Origin: Phycisphaeraceae bacterium
GTDB lineage: Bacteria > Planctomycetota > Phycisphaerae > Phycisphaerales > UBA1924
Direction of reading: 5' to 3'
DNA length: 64,000 nt
Assembly: GCA_007693965.1 (NCBI GenBank)
Contig: RECQ01000026.1
Span: 1 to 64,000, forward strand
The position numbers were made by a program, and so were the translations under genes. This document shows, one piece after another, positions 18,122-26,303 of this stretch (the stretch's first letter is position 1; every line of letters starts with the position of its first letter). The notes under the pieces are model-generated. The model was not told where the DNA came from. It ran no database searches and was given only the letters and a program-made list of their open reading frames with translations.

Positions 18122-18970
18122 TCAATGATAGTATCGCCTTCGGTACCGATGCCGCTGCCTACGAGGCTGCGCATTCTGAGGAAACAGATTATGTGGTAAA
18201 TTCATAGTCCAAGTGCAGCGTGGGTACAAGGTGCATCCCAAAAATGGACCATATCGACCATGGCGCCTCCGTACAATATTACTACATATGGGGCAGGCTG
18301 TTGGAAGTGCTTCCTCCGCTAACTCTCTCAGTACCCATTCTCTAGGCACAATCCAATTTGGGGGGAGTGCCTCCTGCATCATATTGATTAGCGAGAGTCC
18401 GTCTACTAGCGTGAGCGGCTGATCACGCGCCCATTCTCTAGCCTGAGCAGTGAATGATGACGTAGTCACCAATATTCCGCGCGATGCTTTCGCCGCAATG
18501 GTGGCCCCAAGAAGATCTCGAAGAATTGGCGCTCCAACTCTTGTTGATTTGAATCTCTTGCATTGCAGGACATGCCGATCGCTATCTTTTTCGAGGAGCC
18601 CATCTATTCCATTGTCGCCTGTCACCGGCGTCTGCGTCACACTCCAGCCTAGTTGCCGATAAATTTCCAGGACGAATTGCTCGAATGCAATGGGCGTGAG
18701 TTGTTGCAAATATGATAATTGTCGTAATCTTTCAGATTCAATTCGACGCCGGCGTTCAATTTCTTGTGCTCTGAGTTGTTCCTGCTGCTTTCTTTCATGT
18801 TCAAGGCGCGCCCTTTCCTTCTCTCTTTCAGTTCGCTCTTGTTCGCATTGCGGGCAATTGTTTAGTCCGTTGCGTTCGAAACGATGGCTGTGGCGGCATT
18901 TCCCAGGAAACAGCCATGGCCATACCAACGACCCAATGATCCAAATGGCAATGAGACCCAAAATTTCCAT
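18122..18970 (-). CDS. Mrr-like restriction endonuclease-fold protein
   Basis: A 282-residue membrane-anchored nuclease-like protein. One N-terminal transmembrane helix (ILGLIAIWIIGSLVWPWLF, about 3-21) is followed by a CPQC pair, a charged coiled coil (about 42-85), and an Mrr-catalytic domain (about 90-205). The PD-(D/E)xK core is visible in GDNGIDGLL...HVLQCKRF (Asp, then Gln-x-Lys). A C-terminal topoisomerase-type zinc ribbon has CPIC and a later C-x-LYPRC pattern. Such proteins may cut modified or foreign DNA; the membrane anchor suggests action on incoming DNA. The local GC content is clearly lower than in the flanks, which suggests acquisition. Confidence 0.8.
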   Translation of the reverse strand: MEILGLIAIWIIGSLVWPWLFPGKCRHSHRFERNGLNNCPQCEQERTEREKERARLEHERKQQEQLRAQEIERRRRIESERLRQLSYLQQLTPIAFEQFVLEIYRQLGWSVTQTPVTGDNGIDGLLEKDSDRHVLQCKRFKSTRVGAPILRDLLGATIAAKASRGILVTTSSFTAQAREWARDQPLTLVDGLSLINMMQEALPPNWIVPREWVLRELAEEALPTACPICSNIVRRRHGRYGPFLGCTLYPRCTWTMNLPHNLFPQNAQPRRQRHRYRRRYYH

Positions 18971-18974
18971 AGCA

Positions 18975-19328
18975 TTATCTTCGATTGCGTCTTACGGTAT
19001 AAGCAATGCCATCCTCGATTGCTGCAGTGGAAACAAGTTCCCAGCCTTCGCTCCCCAGCCTGTTCAGATGAAGCAGTTTGATCGATGTCTGGTGATGCAC
19101 GCGCCCCCAGTTGGTAGCATGTGAGCGTCCACCATGGTTTTTTTGTGATGGAGGGTGGAGTTCATGAAACTCTTCCTGTGTCGCAAAGTATGCCTGCTCT
19201 CCACGAACTATGAGTTCGCCGTACTCCCACATCACATGCACGCGGTTGCTTTGCCCAAGCGTGATAGTGGCGAACAAGATGGCGCACGCCGCAGCGATGA
19301 CCAATGCGAATACCGAATGTGTCTTCAT
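18975..19328 (-). CDS. Secreted small protein, DUF4177-like
   Basis: A 117-residue protein with an N-terminal signal peptide (VFALVIAAACAILFATITLG, about 6-25). The C-terminal part LNRLGSEGWELVSTAAIEDG resembles the DUF4177 pattern, in which a helix is followed by GWELV and a strand ending in a basic residue. GAGGGG lies 8 bases before the ATG. It sits 4 bases upstream of the Mrr-like gene on the same strand, so the two are probably co-transcribed. Its function is unknown; a link with the nuclease is inferred only from the operon and the shared lower GC content. Confidence 0.65.
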   Translation of the reverse strand: MKTHSVFALVIAAACAILFATITLGQSNRVHVMWEYGELIVRGEQAYFATQEEFHELHPPSQKNHGGRSHATNWGRVHHQTSIKLLHLNRLGSEGWELVSTAAIEDGIAYTVRRNRR

Positions 19329-19475
19329 TTGTATCCCCTCTGTAGTAAAAAGTACTCATCGGGGAGCTCGGGGTTCAAGTTGATCTGGGATTATTAAACC
19401 GCTGTGCAGCCGATAATTCCTGTCTGCTTGCTTAATTGATTGAGTGCAGGGTGTCAGGTGGCACTGAGATGTGAA

Positions 19476-19558
19476 CCGTGCCACCGACCGCCGCCCCGGG
19501 CGGTCGGTGCGCTCGACCAAAACGCACCGACCATCGAAGACGATGGTCGGTGGCACGG
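19476..19558 (+). repeat. Cruciform-capable repeat with nested hairpins
   Basis: The outer arms CCGTGCCACCGACC (19476-19489) and GGTCGGTGGCACGG (19545-19558) are perfect inverted copies. Inside are two smaller hairpins: ACCGACCGCC/GGCGGTCGGT (19483-19508) and ACCGACCATCG/CGATGGTCGGT (19526-19551). The remainder of the gap 19329-19704 shows no gene. Confidence 0.75.
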
Positions 19559-19704
19559 CATGCCCTCTGCGGCATCACGACATCACCCCCCGTGCGCAAT
19601 CCCCCGCCCATCCCCGCGCACCACCATCCCCCGTGCGCAACATCGCGCCCCTCCCCCAAAAACATCTTGCCCGCTCACAGCCCCGCTCTATCTTCTGAGC
19701 GGTC

Positions 19705-20589
19705 ATGACATACCTCACGACATCCCGCCCCCAATCCATCCACGGCCCCGAGCAGCTCCTCGCCGACTACCTCGCCGGCGATCTCCCGCTCATCGGCCTC
19801 GCCCGCCGCCACGATCTCACGCTCGATCAGCTCCTCGCCTGGCTCGACAATCCCGACACCCGCCGCATCCTCGCCGCCATCGAGTCCGCATCGCGCCGCC
19901 GCGCCGAAGTCATCGCCGCGATGTCCCTCCCGACCGCGCTGCAATCCCTCGAAACAGTCGCGGCCTCCGCCGAGAGCGACGAAACCCGCCGCAAAGCCGC
20001 CGCCGGAATCCTCCGCGCCCACCGCGCACTCTCCACCCCGCCCCAACCCCCGGAAACCAAACCCCCGCGCCGCCGCCCGCCGCTCGTCAGTCCCACACTG
20101 ATGCCCGATGCCCGGTCCCCGATGCCTCTCCGCATCCCAACCCCGGCGCTGCCGATCTTCAATCACGCCCTGCACACCACCGCCGCCCATGCACAACCCG
20201 CCGCCACTCGCGCCGATGCATGCCGCATCCACCATCTCGACTCGCTGAACACCACAACCCTTCACAAAAACACCCAAAGAGGCCCGCCGGGTGCCACGCC
20301 CAGCGCAGTCGGGCGTGGCGAGACGGAGGTCTCATGTCCGTATCCAAATGATCCTGCGGCGAGACAGGACGCTGCCATCCAGTGTCTAGTGCGACCGAAA
20401 TCGCCGAGAATTCCTTCACATCCCGCGCGAACCACGCCCGACTCGGAGGACCTCGCTGGGCGTGCCACCCCTATTCAGCTTTCAGGGAGATTCAATCAGT
20501 GTGAATACCACGGGCAGGGTGGAAACGGGGTATCTGGGTCGATGAAAGGAACACGCGGGCGCAAGACGGAAGTACCATCCGGAACATGA
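19705..20589 (+). CDS. Hypothetical protein with repeat-derived C-terminus
   Basis: The first ~115 residues look like genuine coding sequence: a helical domain with a helix-turn-helix-like segment (DLPLIGLARRHDLTLDQLLAWLDNPDTR, about 28-55) and a second helical half rich in Ala and Glu. From about residue 120 the sequence is Pro/Arg-rich and then reads through the inverted-repeat element at 20289-20470, so the C-terminal half may be acquired sequence. The stop codon overlaps the start of the VOC gene (ATGA). A TATCTT lies 10 bases before the ATG. No family is recognised; a DNA-binding role is possible for the N-terminus. Confidence 0.55.
   Translation: MTYLTTSRPQSIHGPEQLLADYLAGDLPLIGLARRHDLTLDQLLAWLDNPDTRRILAAIESASRRRAEVIAAMSLPTALQSLETVAASAESDETRRKAAAGILRAHRALSTPPQPPETKPPRRRPPLVSPTLMPDARSPMPLRIPTPALPIFNHALHTTAAHAQPAATRADACRIHHLDSLNTTTLHKNTQRGPPGATPSAVGRGETEVSCPYPNDPAARQDAAIQCLVRPKSPRIPSHPARTTPDSEDLAGRATPIQLSGRFNQCEYHGQGGNGVSGSMKGTRGRKTEVPSGT
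20289..20470 (+). repeat. Inverted-repeat element within the upstream reading frame
   Basis: The left arm GGGTGCCACGCCCAGCG...AGTCGGGCGTGG (20289-20317) is matched by the right arm CCACGCCCGACT...CGCTGGGCGTGCCACCC (20432-20470). The ~180-base unit shares the GTGCCAC theme with the other palindromes of this window. Confidence 0.7.
20573..20578 (+). promoter_or_regulatory. TANNNT box for the VOC gene
   Basis: TACCAT is followed by 7 bases and ATG at 20586. It gives the VOC gene its own start signal, independent of the overlapping upstream frame. Confidence 0.45.
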
Positions 20590-20975
20590 CCACGCCATCC
20601 ACACCGCAGCCGGGCGCCATCCTCTGGTGCGATCTCACCGTCCCCGACGCCGAGCGCGTGCGCGATTTCTACACCGCCGTCGCCGGCTGGCGGGCCGAAC
20701 CCGTCGACATGGGCGGCTACAGCGACTTCTGCATGATTCCTCCGGGCGCAAGCGAACCCGTCTCCGGCGTCTGCCACGCCCGCGGCGTCAACGCCGATCT
20801 GCCGGCGCAGTGGCTCATCTACATCACCGTCCCCGACGCCGACGCCGCGGCGGCGGAGGCGAAGCGGCAGGGGGGCGAGATCGTGGTCGAGCCACGCAAC
20901 ATGGGCGGCGGACGCATGTGCGTGGTCCGCGATCCGGCGGGGGCGGTCTTCGCGCTGTATACGCCCGGAAAGTGA
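20586..20975 (+). CDS. VOC-superfamily (glyoxalase-like) protein
   Basis: A 129-residue vicinal-oxygen-chelate fold protein. The paired beta-alpha-beta-beta-beta modules are visible: WCDLTVPDAERVRDFYTAVAGW (about 14-35) and LIYITVPDADAAAAEAKRQGG (about 77-97), ending with VVRDPAGAVFALY. Relatives include glyoxalases, dioxygenases and antibiotic-binding proteins, so the reaction cannot be assigned. It lies 110 bases upstream of the ArsR operon in the same direction and may be functionally connected, because VOC, SRPBCC and DUF1579 genes often sit together. Confidence 0.85.
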   Translation: MTTPSTPQPGAILWCDLTVPDAERVRDFYTAVAGWRAEPVDMGGYSDFCMIPPGASEPVSGVCHARGVNADLPAQWLIYITVPDADAAAAEAKRQGGEIVVEPRNMGGGRMCVVRDPAGAVFALYTPGK

Positions 20976-21067
20976 GCGGCCCGACGGCGCCGGGCCGGGC
21001 GGGCGCGTATCGAAACGGGCTGGATCGGTGACCGGAGCAATTTCTTCCGGGCCGCCACCCTTCCCCC

Positions 21068-21095
21068 TTGACATATTCCAGAAATGGAATATGAT
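21068..21095 (+). promoter_or_regulatory. Promoter with embedded palindromic operator for arsR operon
   Basis: -35 TTGACA (21068-21073), 16-base spacer, and -10 TATGAT (21090-21095). A palindrome with arms ATATTCCA and TGGAATAT (21073-21092) fills the spacer and overlaps the -10 box. It is very probably the binding site of the ArsR-type repressor encoded next, giving autorepression. The -10 ends 6 bases before the ATG at 21102, so the transcript should be leaderless. Confidence 0.8.
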
Positions 21096-21101
21096 GCCCC
21101 C

Positions 21102-21455
21102 ATGCCCAGAGCCCCGGCCATCGACGACGTCTTCTCCGCCATCGCCGATCCCCGGCGTCGGCAGATCCTCGAGATCCTCGGGGTCAGCGGCGCCATGGCG
21201 GTGGGGGAGCTGGTGGAGAAGCTCCGCCTGCCCCAGCCGGCGGTCTCGAAGCACCTGGCGGTCCTGCGGCGTGTGGGGGCGGTGGTCGCCACCCAGCGCG
21301 GGCGCAGCCGCGTCTATCGCATAGACGCCGCGGAGCTGAAAACCGTGTACGACTGGACAAAGACCTTCGAGGCCTACTGGACGAACCAGCTCGATTCGAT
21401 CCGCGAGAAGGCGGAGTCGCGGGCGAAGCGCGATGCATCGCAACGAAAGAAGTGA
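21102..21455 (+). CDS. ArsR-family transcriptional regulator
   Basis: A 117-residue winged-helix repressor. The sequence IADPRRRQILEIL (about 14-26), the recognition helix LPQPAVSKHLAVLRRVGAVV (about 43-62) and the wing RGRSRVYRID are classical for the SRPBCC-linked ArsR group. Metal-binding CxC motifs are absent, so it is not a metal sensor of the usual kind. An ATG at 21084 lies inside the operator and upstream of the -10 box, so 21102 is the start. It heads an operon with the SRPBCC and DUF1579 genes. Confidence 0.92.
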   Translation: MPRAPAIDDVFSAIADPRRRQILEILGVSGAMAVGELVEKLRLPQPAVSKHLAVLRRVGAVVATQRGRSRVYRIDAAELKTVYDWTKTFEAYWTNQLDSIREKAESRAKRDASQRKK

Positions 21456-21480
21456 GACGGACACAAAGGAGACACACACC

Positions 21481-21939
21481 ATGCCCGGCACAGTGAACAG
21501 CGAGATGGTGCAGACACTGAGCGTCACGCGCGAGATCGAGATCGCGGCGCCGCTGGATGTCTCGTTCGAGGCGATCCTGGAGCAGCTCGGCCCGGGCGGC
21601 TCGGTCCCCGGAGAAGATCACTTCCCCATGAAGTTCGAGCCGTGGCCCGGCGGGCGCTGGTTCCGCGATCTCGGCGACAACGTCGGCCACTGGTGGGGCA
21701 CGGTGCAGGTCATCAAGCCTCCGAAACTGCTCGAAATCTGCGGCCCGCTCTTCATGTCATACCCCGCCCAGTCGCACGTGCAGTACCGGCTGACCGAGCA
21801 GGGGGGCGGCACGCACCTTAAGCTCACGCACCGCGCCATGGGGCTGATCTCAGACGAGCACCGCGAAGGCGTGACGACGGGCTGGGACCACGAACTGGAG
21901 GCGATCCGCAGGATCGCGGAGTCGCAGTCCCGGCGATAA
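21481..21939 (+). CDS. SRPBCC (AHSA1/START-like) domain protein
   Basis: A 152-residue protein of the AHSA1-like SRPBCC group with a hydrophobic ligand cavity fold. TREIEIAAPLDVSFEAILEQLG (about 12-33) is the opening strand and helix, followed by FEPWPGGRWFRDLG and HWWGTVQVIKPPKLLEICGP, and a C-terminal helix GWDHELEAIRRIAE. AAAGGA lies 10 bases before the ATG. It is second in the ArsR operon, a standard gene pairing in many bacteria; the ligand is unknown. Confidence 0.9.
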   Translation: MPGTVNSEMVQTLSVTREIEIAAPLDVSFEAILEQLGPGGSVPGEDHFPMKFEPWPGGRWFRDLGDNVGHWWGTVQVIKPPKLLEICGPLFMSYPAQSHVQYRLTEQGGGTHLKLTHRAMGLISDEHREGVTTGWDHELEAIRRIAESQSRR

Positions 21940-22021
21940 TCAACGACAGAACAACGGAACATCAACGGGCAAATGGTTTGCCCGAAGCATCAAGACACAT
22001 ACGGAACAAAGGACGAATGCG

Positions 22022-22546
22022 ATGAGCACCGAATCGACACAGGACATGATGCATATGATGAAGGTCGAGCCCGGCAAGGAGCACCAGTGGCTCCAGCGCG
22101 CTGTGGGCGAGTGGAGCTTCCAGGGGGAGTGCTGCATGGGCCCGGACCAGCCGAAATCGACGATGTCGGGCACGGAGACGACTCGTTCGGTCGGCGGCCT
22201 GTGGATCGTCCAGGAAACCAGCGGCGAGTGCCCGATGACCAAGCAGCCGGTGACAACGATCATCACGCTGGGCTTCGACCCTGCGAAAAGCAGCTTCACC
22301 GGCGCCTGCATCGTCTCGGTCATGACGCACTTGTGGAAATACGACAGCGGCGAGCTCGACGCCTCCGGCCAGAAGCTCACCCTCAACACCGAAGGCCCCG
22401 ACTTCACAACGCCGGGAAAGATGCGCCGCTTCCGCGACATCATCGAGTTCAAGAGCGACGACCTGCGCCTCATGCGCTCCGAGATGCTGCTCGACGACGG
22501 CGAGTGGAGCGAGATCATGCGCGCGGAGTACCGGCGCACGAAGTGA
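22022..22546 (+). CDS. DUF1579 family protein
   Basis: A 174-residue protein with the DUF1579 pattern: HQWLQRAVGEWSFQGECCMGP (about 21-41), then G-T-E-T-x-R-S-V-G-G-L-W-I-V, and YDSGELDASGQKLTLNTEGP in the second half. The fold is probably a beta-barrel. AAAGGA lies 11 bases before the ATG. It is third in the ArsR-SRPBCC operon and so under the palindromic operator at 21073. No enzymatic role is known for the family. Confidence 0.88.
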   Translation: MSTESTQDMMHMMKVEPGKEHQWLQRAVGEWSFQGECCMGPDQPKSTMSGTETTRSVGGLWIVQETSGECPMTKQPVTTIITLGFDPAKSSFTGACIVSVMTHLWKYDSGELDASGQKLTLNTEGPDFTTPGKMRRFRDIIEFKSDDLRLMRSEMLLDDGEWSEIMRAEYRRTK

Positions 22547-22578
22547 ACGCGACCAACGCCCGCTCCGACTTCGTCCGC

Positions 22579-23934
22579 TTAGCGGACGGGCCTGAGCGGC
22601 GTTGTTTCGTCGAAGTAGATGAAGGCGTCGTAGCGGCGCGTCAGGTTGGTCGGGACATAGTTGCGCTGGCTTTCGTGGCGCGGGTCGAAGGTGACGCCGA
22701 TGGCGCGGTGGCCGCGGATGTCGGAGAGCGGCCCGTCGCGCATCGCGTCGTCGAAGACGATCAGCCCCCGCTCGACGCCGGCGCGCCGGAAGAGGTCTTC
22801 AGCGCTGTTGGGGATGGGGGGCGCTGAGGTCATGGTGCGGACCTGGTCGCCCCAGCCGCGGCCGGCGAGCAGTTCGCCGCCGCCCATGCCGAAGCCGACG
22901 CTGACGACATCGTCGCCGTGGCTGTCGCGGGCGAGGTGGCCGATGTTGAGCATGCCCTGGGCGCTCATCGAGGTGGCCCGGGCGTCGCCGATGTGGGTGT
23001 TGTGGGCCCAGACGACGCCGCCGCCACGGTTCTCGTGGTGTTCGAGCAGGCGCACGGCGGTGGCGTGGAAGTGGCGGGCGCGGTCGTTCCAGGACATGGC
23101 GCCGCCACGGACGGCGTTGCGGTGGTGGCGTTCGGCGCTCTTGACGGTGTAGGCGTTCTGCTTTGCATTGAAGAAGGCCTTGGAATCCTGGCGGGCCAGA
23201 TCGTCCGCGCGTTCGCGGAGGGTTTCGACGACGCGCACCACGCCCGCCTCGCACGACGCGGCGCCGGACGCCATGGCCCGGGAGTAGACGGAGAAATCAG
23301 GGGCGTAGGCGCTCATGCAGGAATACGAATGCATCGCAATCTCCGCCGCCTCTTCGTCGGCTTCTTCCAGATACTCCAGCACCTGCCGCTTGGATTCAGG
23401 CGCGCCGTAGATGTCGAGCCCGTAGAAGCCGACACGCTCATCGGCGGGAAGCGACTTGTTGTGCTCATGCAGCCATTCGATCAACTCGAGCACTTCCTCG
23501 TTGGCCCACATCCACTCGGGCCAGCGGTCGAAGCCGGCCATGATCTCCCGGGCAGTGGTTGCTTCGTCGAGCAGTCCCTTGACGTAGAGGTTGAGGCGGT
23601 AACAGGGTGTCCAATCGCCCTCGACGACGATGAAGGCGAATCCCTTTTCCTCGATGAGACGCCGGCTGATCTTGGCGCGCCAGGTGTAGAACTCGCTGGT
23701 TCCGTGCGTGGCCTCGCCGAGGAGGACGAGGCGGGCGTCGCCGATGCGATTGAGCAGGGGGTCGAGGTCGGCTTCGTCGTTCAGCGGCGCGGCGTGTTCG
23801 CGGATGGTTTCGACAGCGCGTTCGGCGCGGTTGTCGACGCCGGGTCGATCGGCCTGGCGAGCATCCGTGATGTCTGTGAAGGCCGCCAGGGCAGCGGCGG
23901 CGAGGAGCGCGATGAGGATCTGTCGTGTGCTCAT
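22579..23934 (-). CDS. Erythromycin-esterase-family protein, secreted
   Basis: A 451-residue member of the erythromycin esterase (EreA-like) superfamily. A signal peptide (ILIALLAAAALAAFTDITDA, about 5-24) precedes LVLLGEATHGTSEFYTWR, VVEGDW, FYGLDIYG and VVWAHNTHIGDA, which hold the catalytic His and Glu residues of the family. Most chromosomal members are not proven to inactivate macrolides, so resistance should not be assumed. A TATATC lies 8 bases before the ATG at 23934; the upstream in-frame ATG at 23973 would place non-conserved sequence before the signal peptide. Confidence 0.85.
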   Translation of the reverse strand: MSTRQILIALLAAAALAAFTDITDARQADRPGVDNRAERAVETIREHAAPLNDEADLDPLLNRIGDARLVLLGEATHGTSEFYTWRAKISRRLIEEKGFAFIVVEGDWTPCYRLNLYVKGLLDEATTAREIMAGFDRWPEWMWANEEVLELIEWLHEHNKSLPADERVGFYGLDIYGAPESKRQVLEYLEEADEEAAEIAMHSYSCMSAYAPDFSVYSRAMASGAASCEAGVVRVVETLRERADDLARQDSKAFFNAKQNAYTVKSAERHHRNAVRGGAMSWNDRARHFHATAVRLLEHHENRGGGVVWAHNTHIGDARATSMSAQGMLNIGHLARDSHGDDVVSVGFGMGGGELLAGRGWGDQVRTMTSAPPIPNSAEDLFRRAGVERGLIVFDDAMRDGPLSDIRGHRAIGVTFDPRHESQRNYVPTNLTRRYDAFIYFDETTPLRPVR

Positions 23935-23973
23935 GCCATCAGGATATACACCCAGCGCACGCGCGGCGAGCAT

Positions 23974-24519
23974 TCAACTTCGCAGCAGGACCTGGCTGAG
24001 AAGGCTGTCATCCACATCGTAGTACAGCGCTCCGATGCCGATCTGCGGGTAGCGAGCGCCCAGACGCTGCGCTTCCTCGGCGACGAAATCGGCGGCGTCG
24101 TCGATCTCGAAGAGAGGGGCGTTTTCGTCGAAGTGTTCCGCCGCGGCGTCGGGCTTCCAGCCGGCGCCTTCGACGAGTCCGGTGATGAAGGCCTCGCGTC
24201 GTTCGCGCAGGTGGACCATGCCGCAGCGGCTGTGGCCGATGAGGACCATGGTGCGCACGCCGCCGATGGCGATGGCGAAGGACACCTTGAACTCGACGCG
24301 CCGAAAGTTGGCGCCGCCGGCGCGAAGGATGTAGGCGAAGTTGCGCGGCATGCGCAGGAGGTTGCGGTGGTCCATGCACATGCCGATGAGGAGCTCGGGG
24401 GCAGCGCATTCGCGCAGGGGGGCGTTGAGGTTGTGCCAGCGGATCAGGTCGCCGATGGGGCCCGTGCGGTAGGCGGGCAGGATGTCCTCTTCAGTGTTGA
24501 CGGGGATCAGCTCGGTCAT
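23974..24519 (-). CDS. Beta-class carbonic-anhydrase-like protein
   Basis: A 181-residue protein with the beta-carbonic-anhydrase zinc signature: Cys48-x-Asp50-x-Arg52 (GMCMDHR) and His96-x-x-Cys99 (GHSRCGM). The Asp-Arg dyad is intact, so the active site is complete. The second half is shorter than in classical enzymes. The function would be CO2/bicarbonate exchange in the cytoplasm, but some close relatives are inactive. A TACACT box (24528-24533) lies 8 bases before the ATG. It is divergent from purE. Confidence 0.82.
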   Translation of the reverse strand: MTELIPVNTEEDILPAYRTGPIGDLIRWHNLNAPLRECAAPELLIGMCMDHRNLLRMPRNFAYILRAGGANFRRVEFKVSFAIAIGGVRTMVLIGHSRCGMVHLRERREAFITGLVEGAGWKPDAAAEHFDENAPLFEIDDAADFVAEEAQRLGARYPQIGIGALYYDVDDSLLSQVLLRS

Positions 24520-24563
24520 GATGCACGAGTGTAGGGCGAGGGCCCGAATTGCGCCGACCTCGG

Positions 24564-24569
24564 TATCAT
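24564..24569 (+). promoter_or_regulatory. TANNNT box for purE
   Basis: TATCAT lies 6 bases before the ATG at 24576, with no Shine-Dalgarno sequence. A leaderless purEK transcript is predicted. Confidence 0.55.
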
Positions 24570-24575
24570 CGGGCC

Positions 24576-25154
24576 ATGTCGCAACCACTCGTCGGCGTCA
24601 TCATGGGCTCGCGCTCGGACTGGGAGACGATGTCCCACGCCGCCGCGACGCTCAAAGAGCTCGGAATTCCCTACGAGACGCGCGTCGTCTCGGCGCACCG
24701 CACCCCGGACCTGCTCTTTGAATACGCGTCCGGCGCGGAGGGGCGGGGCATCGAGGTGATCATCGCGGGGGCGGGGGGGGCGGCGCACCTGCCGGGGATG
24801 ACCGCATCGAAGACGCCGCTGCCGGTGATCGGGGTGCCGGTGGAGTCGAAGGCGCTGCAGGGGGTGGATTCGCTGCTTTCGATCGTGCAGATGCCGGCGG
24901 GTGTGCCGGTGGCGACGACGGCGATCGGCAGGGCGGGGGCGATCAACGCGGCGTTGCTGGCGGCGCGGATCCTCGTGCGGGCGCACACGCAGCACCGCGG
25001 GGCGCTGGATCGCTACCGCTCCGAGCAGACCAAACGCGTGATGAGCGAGCCGGATCCTTCACTGGATGATGCATCGCGGTCGCCGTCCGGGGGAACCTTC
25101 GGGGGCTCAGGGGGGGGCGGGGGTTCCGGGAGTTCCGGGGGAGCGGGGGCATGA
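24576..25154 (+). CDS. purE: N5-carboxyaminoimidazole ribonucleotide mutase
   Basis: Class I PurE, which converts N5-CAIR to CAIR in purine synthesis. [13 protein letters not shown] (about 7-19), SAHRTPD (about 43-49), [13 protein letters not shown] and [15 protein letters not shown] are canonical. After about residue 160 a tail of 30 residues ends in a glycine/serine run that is not part of the enzyme and overlaps the next gene start by ATGA. The partner purK follows directly, so the two-enzyme N5-CAIR route is complete. Confidence 0.95.
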   Translation: MSQPLVGVIMGSRSDWETMSHAAATLKELGIPYETRVVSAHRTPDLLFEYASGAEGRGIEVIIAGAGGAAHLPGMTASKTPLPVIGVPVESKALQGVDSLLSIVQMPAGVPVATTAIGRAGAINAALLAARILVRAHTQHRGALDRYRSEQTKRVMSEPDPSLDDASRSPSGGTFGGSGGGGGSGSSGGAGA

Positions 25155-26269
25155 CGCTCGTCGGCGTGCTAGGCGCCGGTCAGCTTGGCAGGATGCTCGC
25201 TATCGCCGGCCGGAAGCTGGATCTGCAATTCCGTTTTCTCGACGCTTCGCCCGATGCGCCAGCGGCGGAGTTCGGGGAGATGGTCGTCGGCGCTTTTGAT
25301 GATCCGCAGGCGCTCGATCGTTTCTCCGATGGCGTGGATGTCGTCACCTACGAGTTCGAGAATGTTCCGGTGGCGTCGGCGCGGCGGCTGGCGGAGATGG
25401 TCCGCGTGCTGCCGCCCCCGGCCTCGCTGGCCGCGGCCCAGGACAGGCTGGAGGAGAAACGGCTCTTCACATCGCTCGGCGTGCCGACGGCGCCGTTCGA
25501 AGCGGTCTACGACGAGGTGTCGTTGCGTTCCGCTGCGGAGCGGGTCGGGCTGCCCGCGGTGCTGAAGACGCGCCGGCTGGGCTATGACGGCAAGGGACAG
25601 AGGGTGGTGCGCGAGATGTCGGATCTGGACGCCGCGTGGCGCACGATCGGCGAGCGCCCGGCGATTCTGGAGGGGTTCGTCCGGTTCGACCGCGAGCTGT
25701 CGGTCATCGCGGTGCGCGGGCGGCGGGGCGAGATGGCGTTCTATCCGCTGATCGAAAACGTACATCGTGATGGCGTGCTGCGCCGATCGCATGCGCCGGC
25801 GCCGGATGTGGTTGAGGGGCTGCAGAAGGATGCGGAGGGGCACGCGCGGCGGCTGTGCGAGGAGCTCGGGCATGTGGGCGTGCTGACGCTGGAGTTGTTT
25901 GAGCGGGGGGGTGCGTTGCTGGCGAACGAGATGGCGCCGCGGGTACACAACTCGGGGCACTGGACGATCGAGGGGGCGGCGACGAGCCAGTTCGAGAACC
26001 ACCTGCGGGCGATCCTGGGGATGGAGCTGGGTGCGACGTCGACGGAGGGCGCCTGCGTTATGTTAAACTTGCTCGGGTGGGTTCCGGAGCGGGGGGTTTT
26101 TGAGGGGATGCCGGGGGCGCCGGGGGTGACGCTGCATGACTATGGGAAGAAGCCGGCGCCGATGCGGAAGGTCGGGCATGTGACGGTGTGCGGGGCGGAT
26201 CGGGAGATGGTGGAGGCGCGGGTTGACGTGGTGTGTGAGCGGTTGCGGATGGCGGGGTGGGAGGAGTAG
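25151..26269 (+). CDS. purK: N5-carboxyaminoimidazole ribonucleotide synthase
   Basis: ATP-grasp enzyme that makes N5-CAIR from AIR, bicarbonate and [22 protein letters not shown] (about 4-22), [23 protein letters not shown] and [18 protein letters not shown] are diagnostic. The 372-residue length is normal. The ATG overlaps the purE stop codon. A beta-carbonic-anhydrase-like gene lies just upstream on the other strand; bicarbonate supply to PurK is a possible but unproven link. The gene ends convergently with the accessory operon. Confidence 0.95.
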   Translation: MTLVGVLGAGQLGRMLAIAGRKLDLQFRFLDASPDAPAAEFGEMVVGAFDDPQALDRFSDGVDVVTYEFENVPVASARRLAEMVRVLPPPASLAAAQDRLEEKRLFTSLGVPTAPFEAVYDEVSLRSAAERVGLPAVLKTRRLGYDGKGQRVVREMSDLDAAWRTIGERPAILEGFVRFDRELSVIAVRGRRGEMAFYPLIENVHRDGVLRRSHAPAPDVVEGLQKDAEGHARRLCEELGHVGVLTLELFERGGALLANEMAPRVHNSGHWTIEGAATSQFENHLRAILGMELGATSTEGACVMLNLLGWVPERGVFEGMPGAPGVTLHDYGKKPAPMRKVGHVTVCGADREMVEARVDVVCERLRMAGWEE

Positions 26270-26303
26270 AACGGTGGAAGATGCAACATTATGACCAACT
26301 CGG

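Noticed and set aside
22579-23934. Antibiotic resistance gene
   Set aside because: The family is erythromycin-esterase-like, but most chromosomal members have no shown macrolide activity, so resistance is not claimed.
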